Assembly (NCBI RefSeq): GCF_001293465.1
Contig: NZ_JSYZ01000008.1
Location: 1-64,000, forward strand
Source: Pseudomonas asplenii
GTDB lineage: Bacteria > Pseudomonadota > Gammaproteobacteria > Pseudomonadales > Pseudomonadaceae
Direction of reading: 5' to 3'
Length of the DNA: 64,000 nucleotides
The position numbers and the translations under genes were made by a program. The notes under the pieces were generated by a model that saw only the letters and a list, made by a program, of their open reading frames with translations, did not search any database and was not told the DNA's origin. Positions 14,017 to 26,871 of the stretch are shown one piece after another; the first letter of the stretch is position 1; each line of letters begins with the position of its first letter.

Positions 14017-14379
14017 ATGTCCAAGTCTCTGTTGATTATCAGCCGCCAGGCACCGTGGTCCGGGCCGAGCGCCCGCGAAGCCCTGGATATCGTCCTGGCC
14101 GGCGGCGCCTTCGATCTGCCCGTGGGCCTGTTGTTCATGGATGACGGGGTGTTCCAGCTCATGCCGGGGCAGACGGCCAAGGCCGTGCAGCAGAAGGACC
14201 TGACGGCCAACCTGAAGGCATTGTCGCTGTTCGGCGTCGAGGACCTGTTTGCCTGCCGCGACAGCCTGGCCGATCGTGGCATCCTCGCCGACCAGGTGGC
14301 CAGCGCAGACCTGAACCTGCTGGCGACCGAAGAAATCGTCGCGCTCGTCAATCGTTATGACCAGGTGATCACGCTCTGA
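14017..14379 (+). CDS. tusC: Sulfurtransferase complex subunit TusC
   Basis: This 120-residue DsrF-like subunit of the TusBCD complex has the N-terminal 'Lys-Ser-Leu-Leu-Ile-Ile-Ser-Arg-Gln-Ala-Pro' strand-turn that holds the three-subunit core together, then 'Arg-Glu-Ala-Leu-Asp-Ile'. It lies between tusD and tusB, starts 1 bp after the tusD stop and shares one base with tusB. The subunit is structural and carries no relay cysteine in the reference complex. Confidence 0.92.
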   Translation: MSKSLLIISRQAPWSGPSAREALDIVLAGGAFDLPVGLLFMDDGVFQLMPGQTAKAVQQKDLTANLKALSLFGVEDLFACRDSLADRGILADQVASADLNLLATEEIVALVNRYDQVITL

Positions 14380-14678
14380 TGTCGACCTTGCACGTATTGT
14401 CCCACTCCCCTTTCACCGACAGCCGCCTGGGCAGTTGCCTGCGCCTGCTGGGTGCCGAGGACGCCCTGCTGCTTTGCGGCGACGCGGTATACGCCCTGCA
14501 ACCGCGCAGCCTACCGCTGGAAGCCCTGGAAGAGCGCGCCGCCACGCTGCGCCTGTTCGCCCTCGACGAGGACCTGCAGGCCCGCGGCCTGGAGTGCCCG
14601 AGCTGGGCCACACGCGTGGACTACCCGGGCTTCGTCGAATTGTCGGTCCGGCACGACAAGGTCAATACCTGGCTATGA
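14379..14678 (+). CDS. tusB: Sulfurtransferase complex subunit TusB
   Basis: This 99-residue DsrH-like subunit completes TusBCD. It begins 'Met-Ser-Thr-Leu-His-Val-Leu-Ser-His-Ser-Pro', the usual TusB start, and contains 'Ala-Leu-Leu-Leu-Cys-Gly-Asp-Ala-Val-Tyr-Ala'. It shares a base with tusC and overlaps tusE by 4 bp, so all four tus genes are translationally coupled. Confidence 0.9.
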   Translation: MSTLHVLSHSPFTDSRLGSCLRLLGAEDALLLCGDAVYALQPRSLPLEALEERAATLRLFALDEDLQARGLECPSWATRVDYPGFVELSVRHDKVNTWL

Positions 14679-15010
14679 ATACCCTGACGGTGAACGGGCG
14701 GGACATCGCCCTGGACAAGGACGGTTACCTGGTTGAACTGAGTGACTGGTCGCCCGAGGTCGCCGGCGCCCTCGCCGCCCGTGAAAGCATCGAGCTGAGC
14801 CCCGAGCACTGGGAGATCCTCGAACTGCTGCGCGGGTTCTACCGGGAATTCGAGTTGTCACCGGCCACTCGCCCGCTGATCAAGTACACCGCCTCGAAAC
14901 TGGGCGTGGAAAAGGGCAACAGCCTGCACCTCAACCGCCTGTTCAATGGCACTCCCGCCAAACTGGCCGCCAAGCTGGCGGGCCTGCCCAAGCCGACGAA
15001 CTGTCTATGA
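14675..15010 (+). CDS. tusE: Sulfur relay protein TusE (DsrC family)
   Basis: This 111-residue DsrC/TusE protein accepts sulfur from TusBCD and hands it to MnmA for s2U34 modification of tRNA. The essential penultimate cysteine is present at the C-terminal Asn-Cys-Leu. The family pattern 'Asp-Lys-Asp-Gly-Tyr-Leu-x-x-Leu-Ser-Asp-Trp' is near residues 15-26, and 'His-Trp-Glu-Ile-Leu-Glu' near 48. The ATG at 14675 overlaps the tusB stop, and the gene overlaps ybiB by 4 bp. Confidence 0.92.
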   Translation: MNTLTVNGRDIALDKDGYLVELSDWSPEVAGALAARESIELSPEHWEILELLRGFYREFELSPATRPLIKYTASKLGVEKGNSLHLNRLFNGTPAKLAAKLAGLPKPTNCL

Positions 15011-16008
15011 CCGAATACGTGCCGCTGATCACCGAAACACCCGAGGAACATCCTTTCGCCCCATTCGTACGCATCCTCGGCAAGGGCAAGCGTGGCGCCC
15101 GCGGCCTGAGCCGCGAGGAAGCCCGTGAGGCCATGGGTATGCTGCTCGACGGGAAAGTCGAAGAGACCCAGCTCGGCGCCTTCCTGATGCTGTTGCGGCA
15201 CAAGGAGGAAAGCCCGGAGGAACTGGCCGGCTTCACCGAGGCCCTGCGCGAACGGCTCGATGCCCCATCCCTGCAGGTCGACCTGGACTGGCCGAGCTAC
15301 GCCGGCAAGAAACGCCACCTGCCCTGGTACCTGCTGGCCGCCAAATGCCTGGCCCAGAACGGCGTGAAGATTCTGATGCACGGCGGCGGCGCCCACACCG
15401 CGGGCCGGCTGTACACCGAACAGTTGCTGGAAACCCTGCAGATTCCGCTGTGCCGCAACTGGCAGGCCGTCGGGCAGGCCCTGGCCGCCGGCAACATTGC
15501 CTTTGCGCCCCTGGTCGACTGGGCCCCCCAGCTGCAACGGATGATCGACCTGCGCAATACCCTCGGCCTGCGCTCGCCGATCCATTCGCTGGCCCGCGTC
15601 CTCAACCCGCTGGGGGCGCGCTGTGGCCTGCAGAGCATCTTCCACCCCGGCTACCAGGCCGTGCATCGCGAAGCCAGCCGCCTGCTGGGTGATACCGCCA
15701 TCGTGATCAAGGGCGATGGCGGCGAGATCGAGGTCAATCCCGACAGCACCAGCCACCTGTACGGCACGGCCAACGGCGAAAACTGGGATGAGGAATGGCC
15801 GGCGTTATCCGAGCAGCGCCATGTGAAGCCGGCGTCGCTGGAACCCGAACACCTCAAGGCGATCTGGCGCGGCGAGGTCGAGGACAGTTACCCGCAACTG
15901 GCGCTGCTGTCGACCATGGCACTGGCCTTGCGCGGGCTCGGCCTGCCTCGTGAAGAGGCGTTCGAACAGGCCCGGATTTACTGGGCCGCACGAGACAAAT
16001 CGATTTAA
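15007..16008 (+). CDS. ybiB: YbiB-family (TrpD2) glycosyltransferase-like protein
   Basis: This 333-residue protein has the nucleoside phosphorylase/anthranilate phosphoribosyltransferase fold: an N-terminal helical domain (Leu-Asp-Gly-Lys-Val-Glu-Glu-Thr-Gln-Leu-Gly-Ala) and a large domain with 'His-Gly-Gly-Gly-Ala-His-Thr-Ala-Gly-Arg'. E. coli YbiB (TrpD2) binds nucleic acid rather than making phosphoribosyl-anthranilate and is tied to the DNA-damage response. It overlaps tusE by 4 bp, and the stable tus-ybiB pairing is characteristic of Pseudomonas. The biochemical role is not established. Confidence 0.85.
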   Translation: MTEYVPLITETPEEHPFAPFVRILGKGKRGARGLSREEAREAMGMLLDGKVEETQLGAFLMLLRHKEESPEELAGFTEALRERLDAPSLQVDLDWPSYAGKKRHLPWYLLAAKCLAQNGVKILMHGGGAHTAGRLYTEQLLETLQIPLCRNWQAVGQALAAGNIAFAPLVDWAPQLQRMIDLRNTLGLRSPIHSLARVLNPLGARCGLQSIFHPGYQAVHREASRLLGDTAIVIKGDGGEIEVNPDSTSHLYGTANGENWDEEWPALSEQRHVKPASLEPEHLKAIWRGEVEDSYPQLALLSTMALALRGLGLPREEAFEQARIYWAARDKSI

Positions 16009-16099
16009 TCGATCATTCAACCCCAGGTTTTGCGCTATTTATTCGAACGATTCTCTTTAGACTGGGCTCCAACGCATCACTGCCAAGGAGTTTTTCTAG

Positions 16100-17098
16100 A
16101 TGGGTCTCTTGATCGAAGGCCGCTGGCACGACCAGTGGTATGAAAGCAGCAAAGACGGTGCCTTCCAGCGCGAGCAGGCGCAGCGTCGTCACTGGGTGAC
16201 CGCCGATGGCCAGCCGGGCCCCAGCGGCGAAGGCGGCTTCGTCGCCGAGGCCGGTCGCTACCACCTGTATGTTTCCCTGGCCTGCCCCTGGGCCCACCGT
16301 ACGCTGATCCTGCGCAAGCTCAAGGGCCTGGAAAGCCTGATCGACGTCTCGGTGGTCAGTTGGCTGATGCTGGAAAACGGCTGGACCTTCGACAAGAGCC
16401 ATGGCTCCACGGGCGATCACCTCGATGGCCTGGCATTCATGCACCAGCGTTATACCGCCGACACCGCCGACTACACCGGCCGGGTGACTGTGCCGGTGCT
16501 GTGGGACAAGAAGCTCAAGCGCATCGTCAGCAACGAGTCGGCCGAAATCATCCGCATGTTCAACAGCGCGTTCAACGGGCTGACCGGCAACACCCTGGAC
16601 TTCTACCCGCCAGCCTTGCGCCCGGTCGTCGATGAGTGGAACGAACGGATCTATCCGGCGGTGAACAACGGCGTCTACCGGGCCGGCTTCGCCACCTCGC
16701 AATCAGCTTATGAAACGGCTTTCGACGCGCTGTTCGTCGAGCTGGATCAGCTGGAGCGGCACCTGTCGCAACATCGCTACCTGGCCGGCGAGTACCTGAC
16801 CGAGGCGGATGTACGGCTGTTCACCACGATGATTCGTTTCGACGCGGTGTATCACGGTCACTTCAAGTGCAACCTGCGGCGCATTGCCGACTATCCGAAC
16901 CTGTCGAACTGGCTGCGGGAGATGTATCAGTGGCCGGGTGTGGCCGAGACGGTGGATTTCACCCATATCAAGGGGCATTACTACGCCAGCCACCGGACCA
17001 TCAACCCGACAGGTGTCGTGCCCAAGGGGCCGGAGCAGGATTTCACTGGCAGCCATGACCGCGAGCGGTTGGTGGGGCGTGGGGTCTGGAAGAGCTGA
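16100..17098 (+). CDS. Glutathione S-transferase, glutathionyl-hydroquinone reductase type
   Basis: This 332-residue cytoplasmic protein of the YqjG/Ecm4 group reductively removes glutathione from glutathionyl-hydroquinones. The catalytic cysteine is in 'Leu-Ala-Cys-Pro-Trp-Ala-His-Arg-Thr', and the thioredoxin-like domain contains 'Val-Pro-Val-Leu-Trp-Asp' and 'Asn-Glu-Ser-Ala-Glu-Ile-Ile-Arg'. The C-terminal helical domain has 'Leu-Thr-Glu-Ala-Asp-Val-Arg-Leu-Phe-Thr-Thr'. The ATG at 16100 is preceded by AAGGAG about 10 nt upstream. The length is normal for the group. It stands alone between ybiB and the convergent cysG gene. Confidence 0.9.
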   Translation: MGLLIEGRWHDQWYESSKDGAFQREQAQRRHWVTADGQPGPSGEGGFVAEAGRYHLYVSLACPWAHRTLILRKLKGLESLIDVSVVSWLMLENGWTFDKSHGSTGDHLDGLAFMHQRYTADTADYTGRVTVPVLWDKKLKRIVSNESAEIIRMFNSAFNGLTGNTLDFYPPALRPVVDEWNERIYPAVNNGVYRAGFATSQSAYETAFDALFVELDQLERHLSQHRYLAGEYLTEADVRLFTTMIRFDAVYHGHFKCNLRRIADYPNLSNWLREMYQWPGVAETVDFTHIKGHYYASHRTINPTGVVPKGPEQDFTGSHDRERLVGRGVWKS

Positions 17099-17150
17099 GA
17101 GAGGTACTGCAGGAGCCGAAGACCCGCTCCTGCAGGTTTGTGTTGCTGGA

Positions 17151-18545
17151 TCAGACCTGACCCTGGGCGCCTTCGAACCAGGCCAGTTTCTCGCGAAGCT
17201 GCACCACTTCGCCGACGATCACCAGGGTCGGCGCATGCACTTCATGCTCCGCCACCAGTTGCGGCAGGTTGGCCAGGGTGCCGGTGAACACCCGCTGGTT
17301 CGCCGTGGTGCCCTGCTGGATCAGTGCCGCCGGGGTGTCCGCCGAACGACCGTGCCGGATCAGTTGTTCGCAGATCACCGGCAAGCCGACCAGCCCCATG
17401 TAGAACACCACGGTCTGCGCCGGCGCCACCAGGTCGACCCACGGCAGGTCGGTGCTGCCATCCTTCAGGTGACCGGTGACGAAGCGCACGGACTGCGCAT
17501 GGTCACGATGAGTCAGCGGAATCCCGGCGTAGGCCGAGCAACCGCTGGCCGCGGTGATACCCGGCACCACCTGGAATGGAATGCCCTGGGCCGCCAGTTC
17601 CTCGATCTCCTCACCACCTCGACCGAAAATGAACGGATCGCCGCCCTTCAGGCGCAGCACCCGCTTGCCCTGTTTGGCCAGCTCGACCAATTGCCGGTTG
17701 ATCTGGTCCTGGGGCACGGCGTGATCGGCGCGGCGCTTGCCGACGTAGATACGGTCGGCATCCCGACGGCACAGTTCGAGGATCGCCGGCGCCACCAGGC
17801 GGTCGTAGAGCACCACGTCCGCCTGCTGCATCAGGCGCAGGGCACGGAAGGTCAGCAGGTCGGGGTCACCCGGACCTGCGCCCACCAGATACACCTCACC
17901 CGACGCATTCGGGGGCGTACCGTTGATCTTCTCCACCAGCAGCCGCTCGGCCTCGGCGCCCTGCCCGGCCAGTTGCCGGTCGGCGATCGGCCCCTGGAAC
18001 ACCTCTTCCCAGAAGGCGCGACGCTGCTGCACAGCCGGGAACAGTGCCTTGACCTGATGACGGAAACGCGCCGCCAACCCGGCCAACTGGCCATAGGTCG
18101 ACGGAATCCAGGTTTCCATCTTGGCCCGGATCAACCGCGCCAGCACCGGTGCGTCACCGCCGCTGGACACCGCGATCACCAGCGGCGAGCGATCGACGAT
18201 GGCCGGGAAGATCACGCTGCACAGGGCTGGCGCATCCACCACGTTGACCGGTACGCAACGCCGCCGGGCATCGGCGGAAACCTGGGCATTGAGCGCTTCG
18301 TCATCGGTGGCGGCGATGATCAGCACGCAACCATCCAGGTCGGATTCGACATAACCGCGCAACAGCATTTCGCCGCCGCTGCCGTCGATCAGCTCGCGCA
18401 GCTGGCTTTCAATCTCGGGAGCAACCACCCGCAACAGCGCACCGGCGTCGGCCAGCAGGCGAGACTTGCGCAAGGCAATCTCGCCGCCACCGACCACCAG
18501 GACACGGCTGCCGCGCAGGTTGTGAAACAGCGGCAGAAATTCCAT
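17151..18545 (-). CDS. cysG: Siroheme synthase CysG
   Basis: This trifunctional 464-residue enzyme makes siroheme from uroporphyrinogen III for sulfite and nitrite reductases. The N-terminal CysG(B) half (1-210) performs NAD-dependent dehydrogenation and ferrochelation, with '[11 protein letters not shown]' near 16-26. The C-terminal SAM-dependent methyltransferase half (about 215-460) begins '[11 protein letters not shown]' and contains '[13 protein letters not shown]'. It starts on the base after the serS stop, so it is the distal gene of that operon. Confidence 0.95.
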   Translation of the reverse strand: MEFLPLFHNLRGSRVLVVGGGEIALRKSRLLADAGALLRVVAPEIESQLRELIDGSGGEMLLRGYVESDLDGCVLIIAATDDEALNAQVSADARRRCVPVNVVDAPALCSVIFPAIVDRSPLVIAVSSGGDAPVLARLIRAKMETWIPSTYGQLAGLAARFRHQVKALFPAVQQRRAFWEEVFQGPIADRQLAGQGAEAERLLVEKINGTPPNASGEVYLVGAGPGDPDLLTFRALRLMQQADVVLYDRLVAPAILELCRRDADRIYVGKRRADHAVPQDQINRQLVELAKQGKRVLRLKGGDPFIFGRGGEEIEELAAQGIPFQVVPGITAASGCSAYAGIPLTHRDHAQSVRFVTGHLKDGSTDLPWVDLVAPAQTVVFYMGLVGLPVICEQLIRHGRSADTPAALIQQGTTANQRVFTGTLANLPQLVAEHEVHAPTLVIVGEVVQLREKLAWFEGAQGQV

Positions 18546-19838
<1,293 letters not shown>

Positions 19839-19842
19839 TTAT

Positions 19843-20217
19843 TCAGAGTTTGGTCAAGGACAGGCCAGCCCAGGTTGCGAGCAGCCCGCCGAATACGCTC
19901 AGGGCCGCATAGCCCAGGGCCACCAGCCCCTGCCCGCTTTCCAGCAGGCGAATCGTATCCAGTGAAAAGGATGAAAAGGTGGTCAGGCCGCCAACGAACC
20001 CCACGATCAGGCCGGCGCGGATTTCCACCGGGACCTCGGGGCGCAGCAAAAACAGGCCGTAGAGCACGCCAATCACCAGGCAGCCCACGATATTAACGGC
20101 CAACGTCGCGGTATAGAAGTGCCTGGGCCAATTGGCATTGATCAGATTGCCTGCGGCAAAACGTACCAGGGTGCCGATGATGCCGGCGACGGACACCGCG
20201 ATTACGGTGCGGATCAC
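19843..20217 (-). CDS. crcB: Fluoride channel CrcB/Fluc
   Basis: This 124-residue membrane protein with four transmembrane helices acts as a dual-topology dimeric fluoride exporter. The signature '[10 protein letters not shown]' lies near residue 75, and an Asn at about 41 may line the pore. It overlaps the rarA stop by 4 bp, which shows it is expressed with rarA and serS. No fluoride riboswitch could fit upstream, because the gene begins inside rarA. Confidence 0.92.
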   Translation of the reverse strand: MIRTVIAVSVAGIIGTLVRFAAGNLINANWPRHFYTATLAVNIVGCLVIGVLYGLFLLRPEVPVEIRAGLIVGFVGGLTTFSSFSLDTIRLLESGQGLVALGYAALSVFGGLLATWAGLSLTKL

Positions 20218-21539
20218 GGTTTTCTCCGTTGTCTCGGGCTCTGCCGATCCAGCGCGGCGAGGTGGTTGAGCTTCTCGCCGATCTTAAGCTCCAGCCCGCG
20301 CGGAACCGGCTGGTAGAAGGCCTGCGGCTGCAGTTCCTCGGGGAAATAGTCCTCGCCGGCGGCGTAGGCGTCGGGCTCGTCGTGGGCATAGCGATACTCC
20401 TCGCCATAGCCCAACTGCTTCATCAGCTTGGTCGGGGCGTTGCGCAGGTGCAGCGGAACTTCCAATGAGCCATGTTCGGCCGCACTGACCATGGCGGCCT
20501 TGAAGCCCATGTACACCGCGTTGCTCTTCGGCGCGCAGGCCAGGTAGGTGATGGCCTGGGCCACCGCCAGCTCGCCCTCGGGGCTGCCGAGGCGCTCCTG
20601 CACGTCCCAGGCCGCCAGGCACAGGCTCAGGGCCCGGGGGTCGGCGTTGCCGATGTCCTCGCTGGCCATGCGCACCACCCGCCGCGCCAGGTACAGCGGA
20701 TCGCAGCCGCCGTCGAGCATGCGCGCGAACCAGTACAGCGCGGCATCCGGGTTGGAACCGCGAATCGACTTGTGCAGCGCGGAAATCTGGTCGTAGAAGG
20801 CTTCGCCGCCCTTGTCGAAACGCCGACGGGTATCGCCCAGCAGGCTCTGCAGCAGGTCGACGCCGATCTCGCCACCGTCTTCGGCCAGGTCCGAGGCGTT
20901 CTCCAGCAGGTTGAGCAGACGCCGTCCATCCCCATCCGCCGCCGCCAGCAGCATCTGGAAACCCTCGTCGCCCAGGCTCAACCGGCGCTTGCCCAGGCCG
21001 CGCTCTTCAGTGAGGGCACGCCGCACCAGCTTGCGCAGGGCCGCCTCGTCGAGGCTCTTGAGCACATAGACCCGCGCCCGAGACAGCAGGGCGTTGTTCA
21101 ATTCGAATGAGGGGTTCTCGGTAGTGGCGCCGATAAAGATCAGCGTGCCGTCCTCGACATAGGGCAGGAACGCATCCTGCTGGGACTTGTTGAAGCGATG
21201 GACTTCGTCGACGAACAGGATCGTGCGCCGACCGTATTGCCCGGCCTGCTGCTTGGCGACTTCCACCGCCTGCCGGATCTCCTTGACCCCGGCGAGCACC
21301 GCCGACACGGTTTCGAAGTGCGCGTCCGAGACTTCCGCCAGCAGCCGCGCCAGGGTGGTCTTGCCGACCCCGGGCGGGCCCCAGAAGATCATTGAATGCA
21401 GTGCGCCCTGCTCCAGGGCTTCGCGCAACGGCTTGCCCCGGGCCAGCAGGTGCTCCTGGCCGACGTACTCATCCAGGTTGGTCGCCCGCAGACGGGCGGC
21501 CAGTGGCTGGGCGATCGGGGCACGGCTGAACAGATCCAT
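20214..21539 (-). CDS. rarA: Replication-associated recombination protein RarA
   Basis: This 441-residue AAA+ ATPase (MgsA/RarA, clamp-loader relative) acts at stalled replication forks. Walker A is Gly-Pro-Pro-Gly-Val-Gly-Lys-Thr near residue 60, and Walker B is [10 protein letters not shown]. The C-terminal tetramerisation region follows. The start is set at the ATG of 21539 (Met-Asp-Leu-Phe-Ser-Arg-Ala-Pro), the family's usual N-terminus; upstream frame continues into the lolA intergenic region. It lies 19 bp after lolA. Confidence 0.93.
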   Translation of the reverse strand: MDLFSRAPIAQPLAARLRATNLDEYVGQEHLLARGKPLREALEQGALHSMIFWGPPGVGKTTLARLLAEVSDAHFETVSAVLAGVKEIRQAVEVAKQQAGQYGRRTILFVDEVHRFNKSQQDAFLPYVEDGTLIFIGATTENPSFELNNALLSRARVYVLKSLDEAALRKLVRRALTEERGLGKRRLSLGDEGFQMLLAAADGDGRRLLNLLENASDLAEDGGEIGVDLLQSLLGDTRRRFDKGGEAFYDQISALHKSIRGSNPDAALYWFARMLDGGCDPLYLARRVVRMASEDIGNADPRALSLCLAAWDVQERLGSPEGELAVAQAITYLACAPKSNAVYMGFKAAMVSAAEHGSLEVPLHLRNAPTKLMKQLGYGEEYRYAHDEPDAYAAGEDYFPEELQPQAFYQPVPRGLELKIGEKLNHLAALDRQSPRQRRKP

Positions 21540-21558
21540 GGGCTGCGTTTGAAACCTC

Positions 21559-22182
21559 TTATTCCTGGATGACGTCAGCACCCTTGGGGATGTCGAACTT
21601 GAAGCGGGCCGCATCGATCGGCTCGTTGGCCTTGACCCCGGTGAACAGCAGATTGGTGCGCTGGCCGACGCTGTCGATCAGTTGCATGTCGTTGACCAGG
21701 CCGTTGCGGAACGACAGGCGCAGGCTGTCGAACAGGGTGTCCTTGGTTTTCGGCTTGAGCACGAAGTCGATCACGCCACCGGCTTCCTTGGCAGTGATAT
21801 CGAAGCTCTCGCTGATCTTCGACACGTCACCGGACAGCAGCAGCGCCGGGGTCTGGGTCAGGCGCAGGTCGAGCTTCTTGATGGTCACCTGCTCCAGGTC
21901 CGGGTCCCACAGGGTGACCTTCTGGCCATCGGAGATCATGGTCTGCTCCTGCGGCGCATCGGTGTGCCAGTAGAACAGCCCCGGGCGCTTGAGGGACATC
22001 TCGCCAGCGGTTTCCTGCAACTGGGTTCCGCTGCCATCCAGGGTCAGTTGCGAGAAACGCGCGGTGAGGGTCTGGGATTTTTCGAGCAACTGCGTCAGGC
22101 GCGCCACATCCTTCTGGTCGGCATGGGCCGACAAGGTGGTCAACGCCAGAACCGGCAACAACAGCATGCGAATGACACGCAT
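21559..22182 (-). CDS. lolA: Outer-membrane lipoprotein carrier LolA
   Basis: This 207-residue periplasmic chaperone carries lipoproteins from LolCDE to LolB. The signal peptide (1-21) ends near Ala-His-Ala-Asp. The mature protein contains '[10 protein letters not shown]', the typical LolA beta-sheet region. The ATG at 22182 is preferred over 22194 because AGGA lies 6 nt upstream of it. The gene sits between ftsK and rarA, the usual Pseudomonas order. Confidence 0.93.
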   Translation of the reverse strand: MRVIRMLLLPVLALTTLSAHADQKDVARLTQLLEKSQTLTARFSQLTLDGSGTQLQETAGEMSLKRPGLFYWHTDAPQEQTMISDGQKVTLWDPDLEQVTIKKLDLRLTQTPALLLSGDVSKISESFDITAKEAGGVIDFVLKPKTKDTLFDSLRLSFRNGLVNDMQLIDSVGQRTNLLFTGVKANEPIDAARFKFDIPKGADVIQE

Positions 22183-22240
22183 GGGAGTCCTCATGGAATT
22201 CGTTTGAAGGATATGCCGCATGATCGCATGCGGCACGGAA

Positions 22241-24652
22241 TCAGTCGCGCATCGGCCCGGGCGCAATCACTTCGCGCGAACCGTTGGTATTCATGGCCGT
22301 CACCACGCCGGCCATCTCCATGGCCTCGATCATCCGGGCGGCCCGGTTGTAACCGATCTTCAGCTTGCGCTGCACTGCGGAAATCGAAGCCCGGCGGCTT
22401 TCCAGGACAAACTGTACCGCTTCGTCATAGAGCGCGTCGGTTTCGGCATCCTCTTCGCCGCCACCGCCACCGCCGCCCTCGAAGCCGCTGCCGGCCTCTT
22501 CGACGCCGTTGAGGATGTCGTCGTTGTACTCCGGGGCGCCACGCAGTTTCCACGCCTCCACCACGCGGTGCACTTCATCGTCGGAAACGAAGGCGCCGTG
22601 AACACGGATCGGCAGGCTGGTACCCGGCGGCATGTAGAGCATGTCACCATGGCCCAGCAACTGCTCGGCACCGCCCTGGTCGATGATGGTCCGCGAGTCG
22701 ATCTTGCTGGACACCTGGAACGCCATGCGGGTCGGGATGTTGGCCTTGATCAGGCCGGTGATCACGTCCACCGACGGCCGCTGGGTCGCCAGGATCAGGT
22801 GGATGCCGGCCGCCCGCGCCTTCTGGGCGATACGGGCAATCAGTTCCTCGACCTTCTTGCCGACGATCATCATCATGTCGGCGAATTCGTCGACCACCAC
22901 CACGATGGTCGGCAACTTGGTCAGCAGCGGCGCTTCGTCGTGGATGCTTTCGCGGTTGTACAGCGGGTCCGGAATCGGTTCGCCGCGTTCCTGGGCTTCC
23001 TTGATCTTGGCGTTGAAGCCCGACAGGTTGCGCACGCCCATCTTCGCCATCAGCTTGTAGCGCCGTTCCATCTCGGCGACGCTCCAGCGCAGGGCGTTGG
23101 CGGCGTCCTTCATGTCGGTGACCACCGGGCACAGCAGGTGCGGAATGCCTTCGTAGATCGACAGTTCGAGCATCTTCGGGTCGATCATGATCAGCTTGGC
23201 GTCTTCCGGGCCGGACTTGAACAGGATCGACAGGATCATCGCGTTGACCCCTACCGACTTACCGGAACCGGTGGTACCGGCCACCAGCAGGTGCGGCATC
23301 TTCGCCAGGTCAGTGATCACCGGCTTGCCGCCGATGTCGTGGCCCAGGGCCAGGGTGACCGGCGACTTGGCGTCGTCGTATTCCGGGGTCGACAGCACCT
23401 CGCGGAAACGCACGATCTGCCGATCCTCGTTGGGAATCTCGATACCCACCGTGGTCTTGCCGGGGATGACTTCCACCACCCGCACGCTGGTCACCGCCAG
23501 CGAGCGCGCCAGGTCCTTGGCCAGGTTGGCGATACGGCTGACCTTCACCCCGGCCGCCGGCTGGATTTCGTAACGGGTAATGACCGGGCCCGGATGGATC
23601 GAGTCCACCGACACTTCGACGCCGAACTCCTTGAGCTTGATTTCCAGCAGGTGGCCGACGGCAGCCAGGGATTCGGGAGAATGGTTGAGCTGCTTTTTCG
23701 CCGCCTCGTCGAGAATGGAGATCGGCGGCAGGGTGCCTTCGACTGCGCTGTCGACGAACAGCGGCGCCTGCTTCTCCTTTTCCACCCGCTTGCTCGGCTG
23801 TGGCGGCTTGGCCGGTGCCGGCATGATCACCGGCGGGATCTGCTTCTCGCGCTCGGACATGTGCTTGCTCAGCGCCTGTTCGCGCTCGATCAGGCGTTCC
23901 TTGGCCTTGGCCTGCTCGCGCTTGTCGGGAACGGCCGGAGCCACCACTTCGTGGACGCGGTCGTCCACCTCACGCAGTTGCGCCACCAGTTGCTTGCGCT
24001 CGGTACGGGCCGCCCACCAGCGGTTCAATGCCCCCTGGAACAGCTCGAACAGGTCGAGGGTGATCTTGCCGGTGACATCCATCACCTTGAACCACGACAG
24101 GTCGGTAAACACCGTGAGGCCGAACAGGAACAGGGCGATGAACAACAAGGTGCTGCCCTGGATATTCAGGGCGTTGCGCGCCAGGTCACCCAGGCTCTCG
24201 CCCAGGGCACCGCCGGCACCGGCTGGCAGGCCGGTCGGCGAATGGAAATGGATATGCGCCAGGGCCGCGCCCGACAGCACCAGGAATACCAGGCCGATCA
24301 GGCGCCAGGAGAACAGCCAGCCACTCCACTGCCAGGGTTCGTGACGCTGGCGAAAGATCTGGTAGGTCTTGATCGCCAACAACAATGGAAATACGTAGGC
24401 GAAGTAACCCAGCACCATGAACAGGATATCGGCGCTGTAGGAGCCGGCAGGGCCGCCGAAGTTCTGCACGTCATCGATCTTGCTGTTATGACTCCAGCCC
24501 GGATCGTCCTTGCCGTAAGTCAGCAAGGCCATCATCAGGAACAGGCACAAGGCGCCGATGGCAATCAGCGCGCCTTCCTTGAGGCGATAATGCAGTTGCT
24601 GGCGCCAGAGTGGCACCACTGCTTTAGGCGGTGTTGCGGTGGATTTCTTCAA
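22241..24652 (-). CDS. ftsK: DNA translocase FtsK
   Basis: This 803-residue septum-anchored motor pumps chromosome ends through the closing septum and activates XerCD at dif. Four to five N-terminal transmembrane helices (about 20-190) are followed by a comparatively short charged linker and the RecA-like motor. Walker A is Gly-Thr-Thr-Gly-Ser-Gly-Lys-Ser, and Walker B is Val-Val-Val-Val-Asp-Glu-Phe-Ala-Asp. A C-terminal winged-helix gamma domain recognises KOPS sites. The TTG at 24652 (Lys-Lys-Ser-Thr-Ala-Thr follows) is chosen because the first membrane helix comes soon after. AGGA lies about 12 nt upstream, a rather long spacing. Confidence 0.93.
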   Translation of the reverse strand: MKKSTATPPKAVVPLWRQQLHYRLKEGALIAIGALCLFLMMALLTYGKDDPGWSHNSKIDDVQNFGGPAGSYSADILFMVLGYFAYVFPLLLAIKTYQIFRQRHEPWQWSGWLFSWRLIGLVFLVLSGAALAHIHFHSPTGLPAGAGGALGESLGDLARNALNIQGSTLLFIALFLFGLTVFTDLSWFKVMDVTGKITLDLFELFQGALNRWWAARTERKQLVAQLREVDDRVHEVVAPAVPDKREQAKAKERLIEREQALSKHMSEREKQIPPVIMPAPAKPPQPSKRVEKEKQAPLFVDSAVEGTLPPISILDEAAKKQLNHSPESLAAVGHLLEIKLKEFGVEVSVDSIHPGPVITRYEIQPAAGVKVSRIANLAKDLARSLAVTSVRVVEVIPGKTTVGIEIPNEDRQIVRFREVLSTPEYDDAKSPVTLALGHDIGGKPVITDLAKMPHLLVAGTTGSGKSVGVNAMILSILFKSGPEDAKLIMIDPKMLELSIYEGIPHLLCPVVTDMKDAANALRWSVAEMERRYKLMAKMGVRNLSGFNAKIKEAQERGEPIPDPLYNRESIHDEAPLLTKLPTIVVVVDEFADMMMIVGKKVEELIARIAQKARAAGIHLILATQRPSVDVITGLIKANIPTRMAFQVSSKIDSRTIIDQGGAEQLLGHGDMLYMPPGTSLPIRVHGAFVSDDEVHRVVEAWKLRGAPEYNDDILNGVEEAGSGFEGGGGGGGEEDAETDALYDEAVQFVLESRRASISAVQRKLKIGYNRAARMIEAMEMAGVVTAMNTNGSREVIAPGPMRD

Positions 24653-24939
24653 AACGCGTCTTTTCCTGCGCCCGAGGCGCGCCCAGCTGTTGATTGACGA
24701 CAAAATACTGCCCACTCGGGGCCAGTAACAGTTATCCGGCAAAACCGCGGCTATTTTAAATATCAGCCCCTTATTATCGGTATTTGCCACTCCGGAAACT
24801 ATCATCCTTACATGATGAACATTGTACGGGTTTGCGCGCCCGATGCCACGCCGCTGCCTCCTGGGTGTAGCATAGCCAACAGCGCTGTTCATGCCGCTCA
24901 ATTTGAGCATGCATTCTCTTTTGTGACAAAGGCTTATGA

Positions 24940-25899
<960 letters not shown>

Positions 25900-25918
25900 C
25901 ACCGAAAGGCACCGCGAT

Positions 25919-25998
25919 CCTTGCAGGAGCGTGGCTTGCCCGCGAAGCCTTAGGCAATCTTGAGGGCGCTTTCGCGGGCAAGCCCTGTTCCCACAAGG
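25919..25998. repeat. REP palindromic pair downstream of trxB
   Basis: Two inverted REP units (GGAGCGTGGCTTGCCCGCGAAG and, with mismatches, its complement) flank a 20-bp centre. They belong to the Pseudomonas REP/BIME type seen four more times in the window. Confidence 0.75.
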
Positions 25999-26062
25999 AC
26001 TGCGATGCCTGCAACAGTGTGTTTACCCGCCCTCCCCTCTTCCTTTTCAAGCCAAGAACGCC

Positions 26063-26749
26063 ATGCTGACCTGGTTACAACGCGACAACCTGAACTTCCC
26101 ACCGCTGGCCAAGGCCATGCGCGAACCCAATGGCCTGCTGGCAGCCGGCGGCGATCTGTCCGCCGAACGGCTGGTCCAGGCCTACCGCCATGGCTGCTTC
26201 CCTTGGTTTTCCGAAGGCCAGCCGATCCTCTGGTGGTCGCCGGACCCGCGCACCGTGCTGTTTCCTGACGAACTGCACGTTTCCCGCAGCCTGGCCAAGC
26301 TGTTGCGCCAGCGGCGCTACCAGGTCACCTTCGATCGCGACTTCGCCGCAGTCATCCGCGCCTGCGCGGCACCCCGCGCCTACGCCGACGGCACCTGGAT
26401 CACCGAAGCGATGCAGAACGCCTACCTGCAACTGCACGAACGCGGGTTTGCCCATTCGGTCGAGGTCTGGGACCAGGGTGAGCTGGTCGGCGGCCTCTAT
26501 GGCCTGGCGATGGGCCAGCTGTTTTTCGGCGAGTCCATGTTCAGCCGTGCCGACAATGCCTCCAAAGTCGGCTTCGCCACCCTGGTCAGCCACCTCAAGG
26601 AGGCGGGTTTCGTGCTGATCGACTGCCAGATGCCGACCCACCATCTGCACAGCTTCGGCGCCCGGGCGATTGCACGTAGCGAATTCGCCCGTTATCTGCA
26701 GGAACACCTCGACCAACCCAACAGCGCGTCCTGGCAAGCGCCGCTGTAG
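26063..26749 (+). CDS. aat: Leucyl/phenylalanyl-tRNA-protein transferase
   Basis: This 228-residue enzyme adds Leu or Phe from aminoacyl-tRNA to proteins with N-terminal Lys or Arg, creating an N-degron read by ClpS. Family motifs are 'Leu-Leu-Ala-Ala-Gly-Gly-Asp-Leu-Ser' near 29, 'Tyr-Arg-His-Gly-Cys-Phe-Pro-Trp-Phe' near 45, 'Trp-Trp-Ser-Pro-Asp-Pro-Arg' and 'Gly-Glu-Ser-Met-Phe-Ser'. It is followed by bpt after 122 bp, and the ClpA/ClpS pair that degrades the products is encoded 2 kb further on. Confidence 0.95.
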   Translation: MLTWLQRDNLNFPPLAKAMREPNGLLAAGGDLSAERLVQAYRHGCFPWFSEGQPILWWSPDPRTVLFPDELHVSRSLAKLLRQRRYQVTFDRDFAAVIRACAAPRAYADGTWITEAMQNAYLQLHERGFAHSVEVWDQGELVGGLYGLAMGQLFFGESMFSRADNASKVGFATLVSHLKEAGFVLIDCQMPTHHLHSFGARAIARSEFARYLQEHLDQPNSASWQAPL

Positions 26750-26871
26750 AGCCGGCAAACCGGAAAATCACACGACAATCAAGTAACCTTCATACAGCGC
26801 CTAGGCGTGTTTTCCCAGGCTGGCTTACACTTGATTCAATGCAATTCAAAGCTTAATCCCGAGGGTTGATC

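Noticed and set aside
19843..20217. Fluoride riboswitch controlling crcB
   Set aside because: crcB begins inside the rarA stop codon, leaving no leader; no riboswitch fold is possible directly upstream.
22220..24697. 825-codon open frame antisense to ftsK
   Set aside because: Low-complexity His/Gln/Arg-rich translation that mirrors ftsK codons; ftsK motifs on the other strand are complete.
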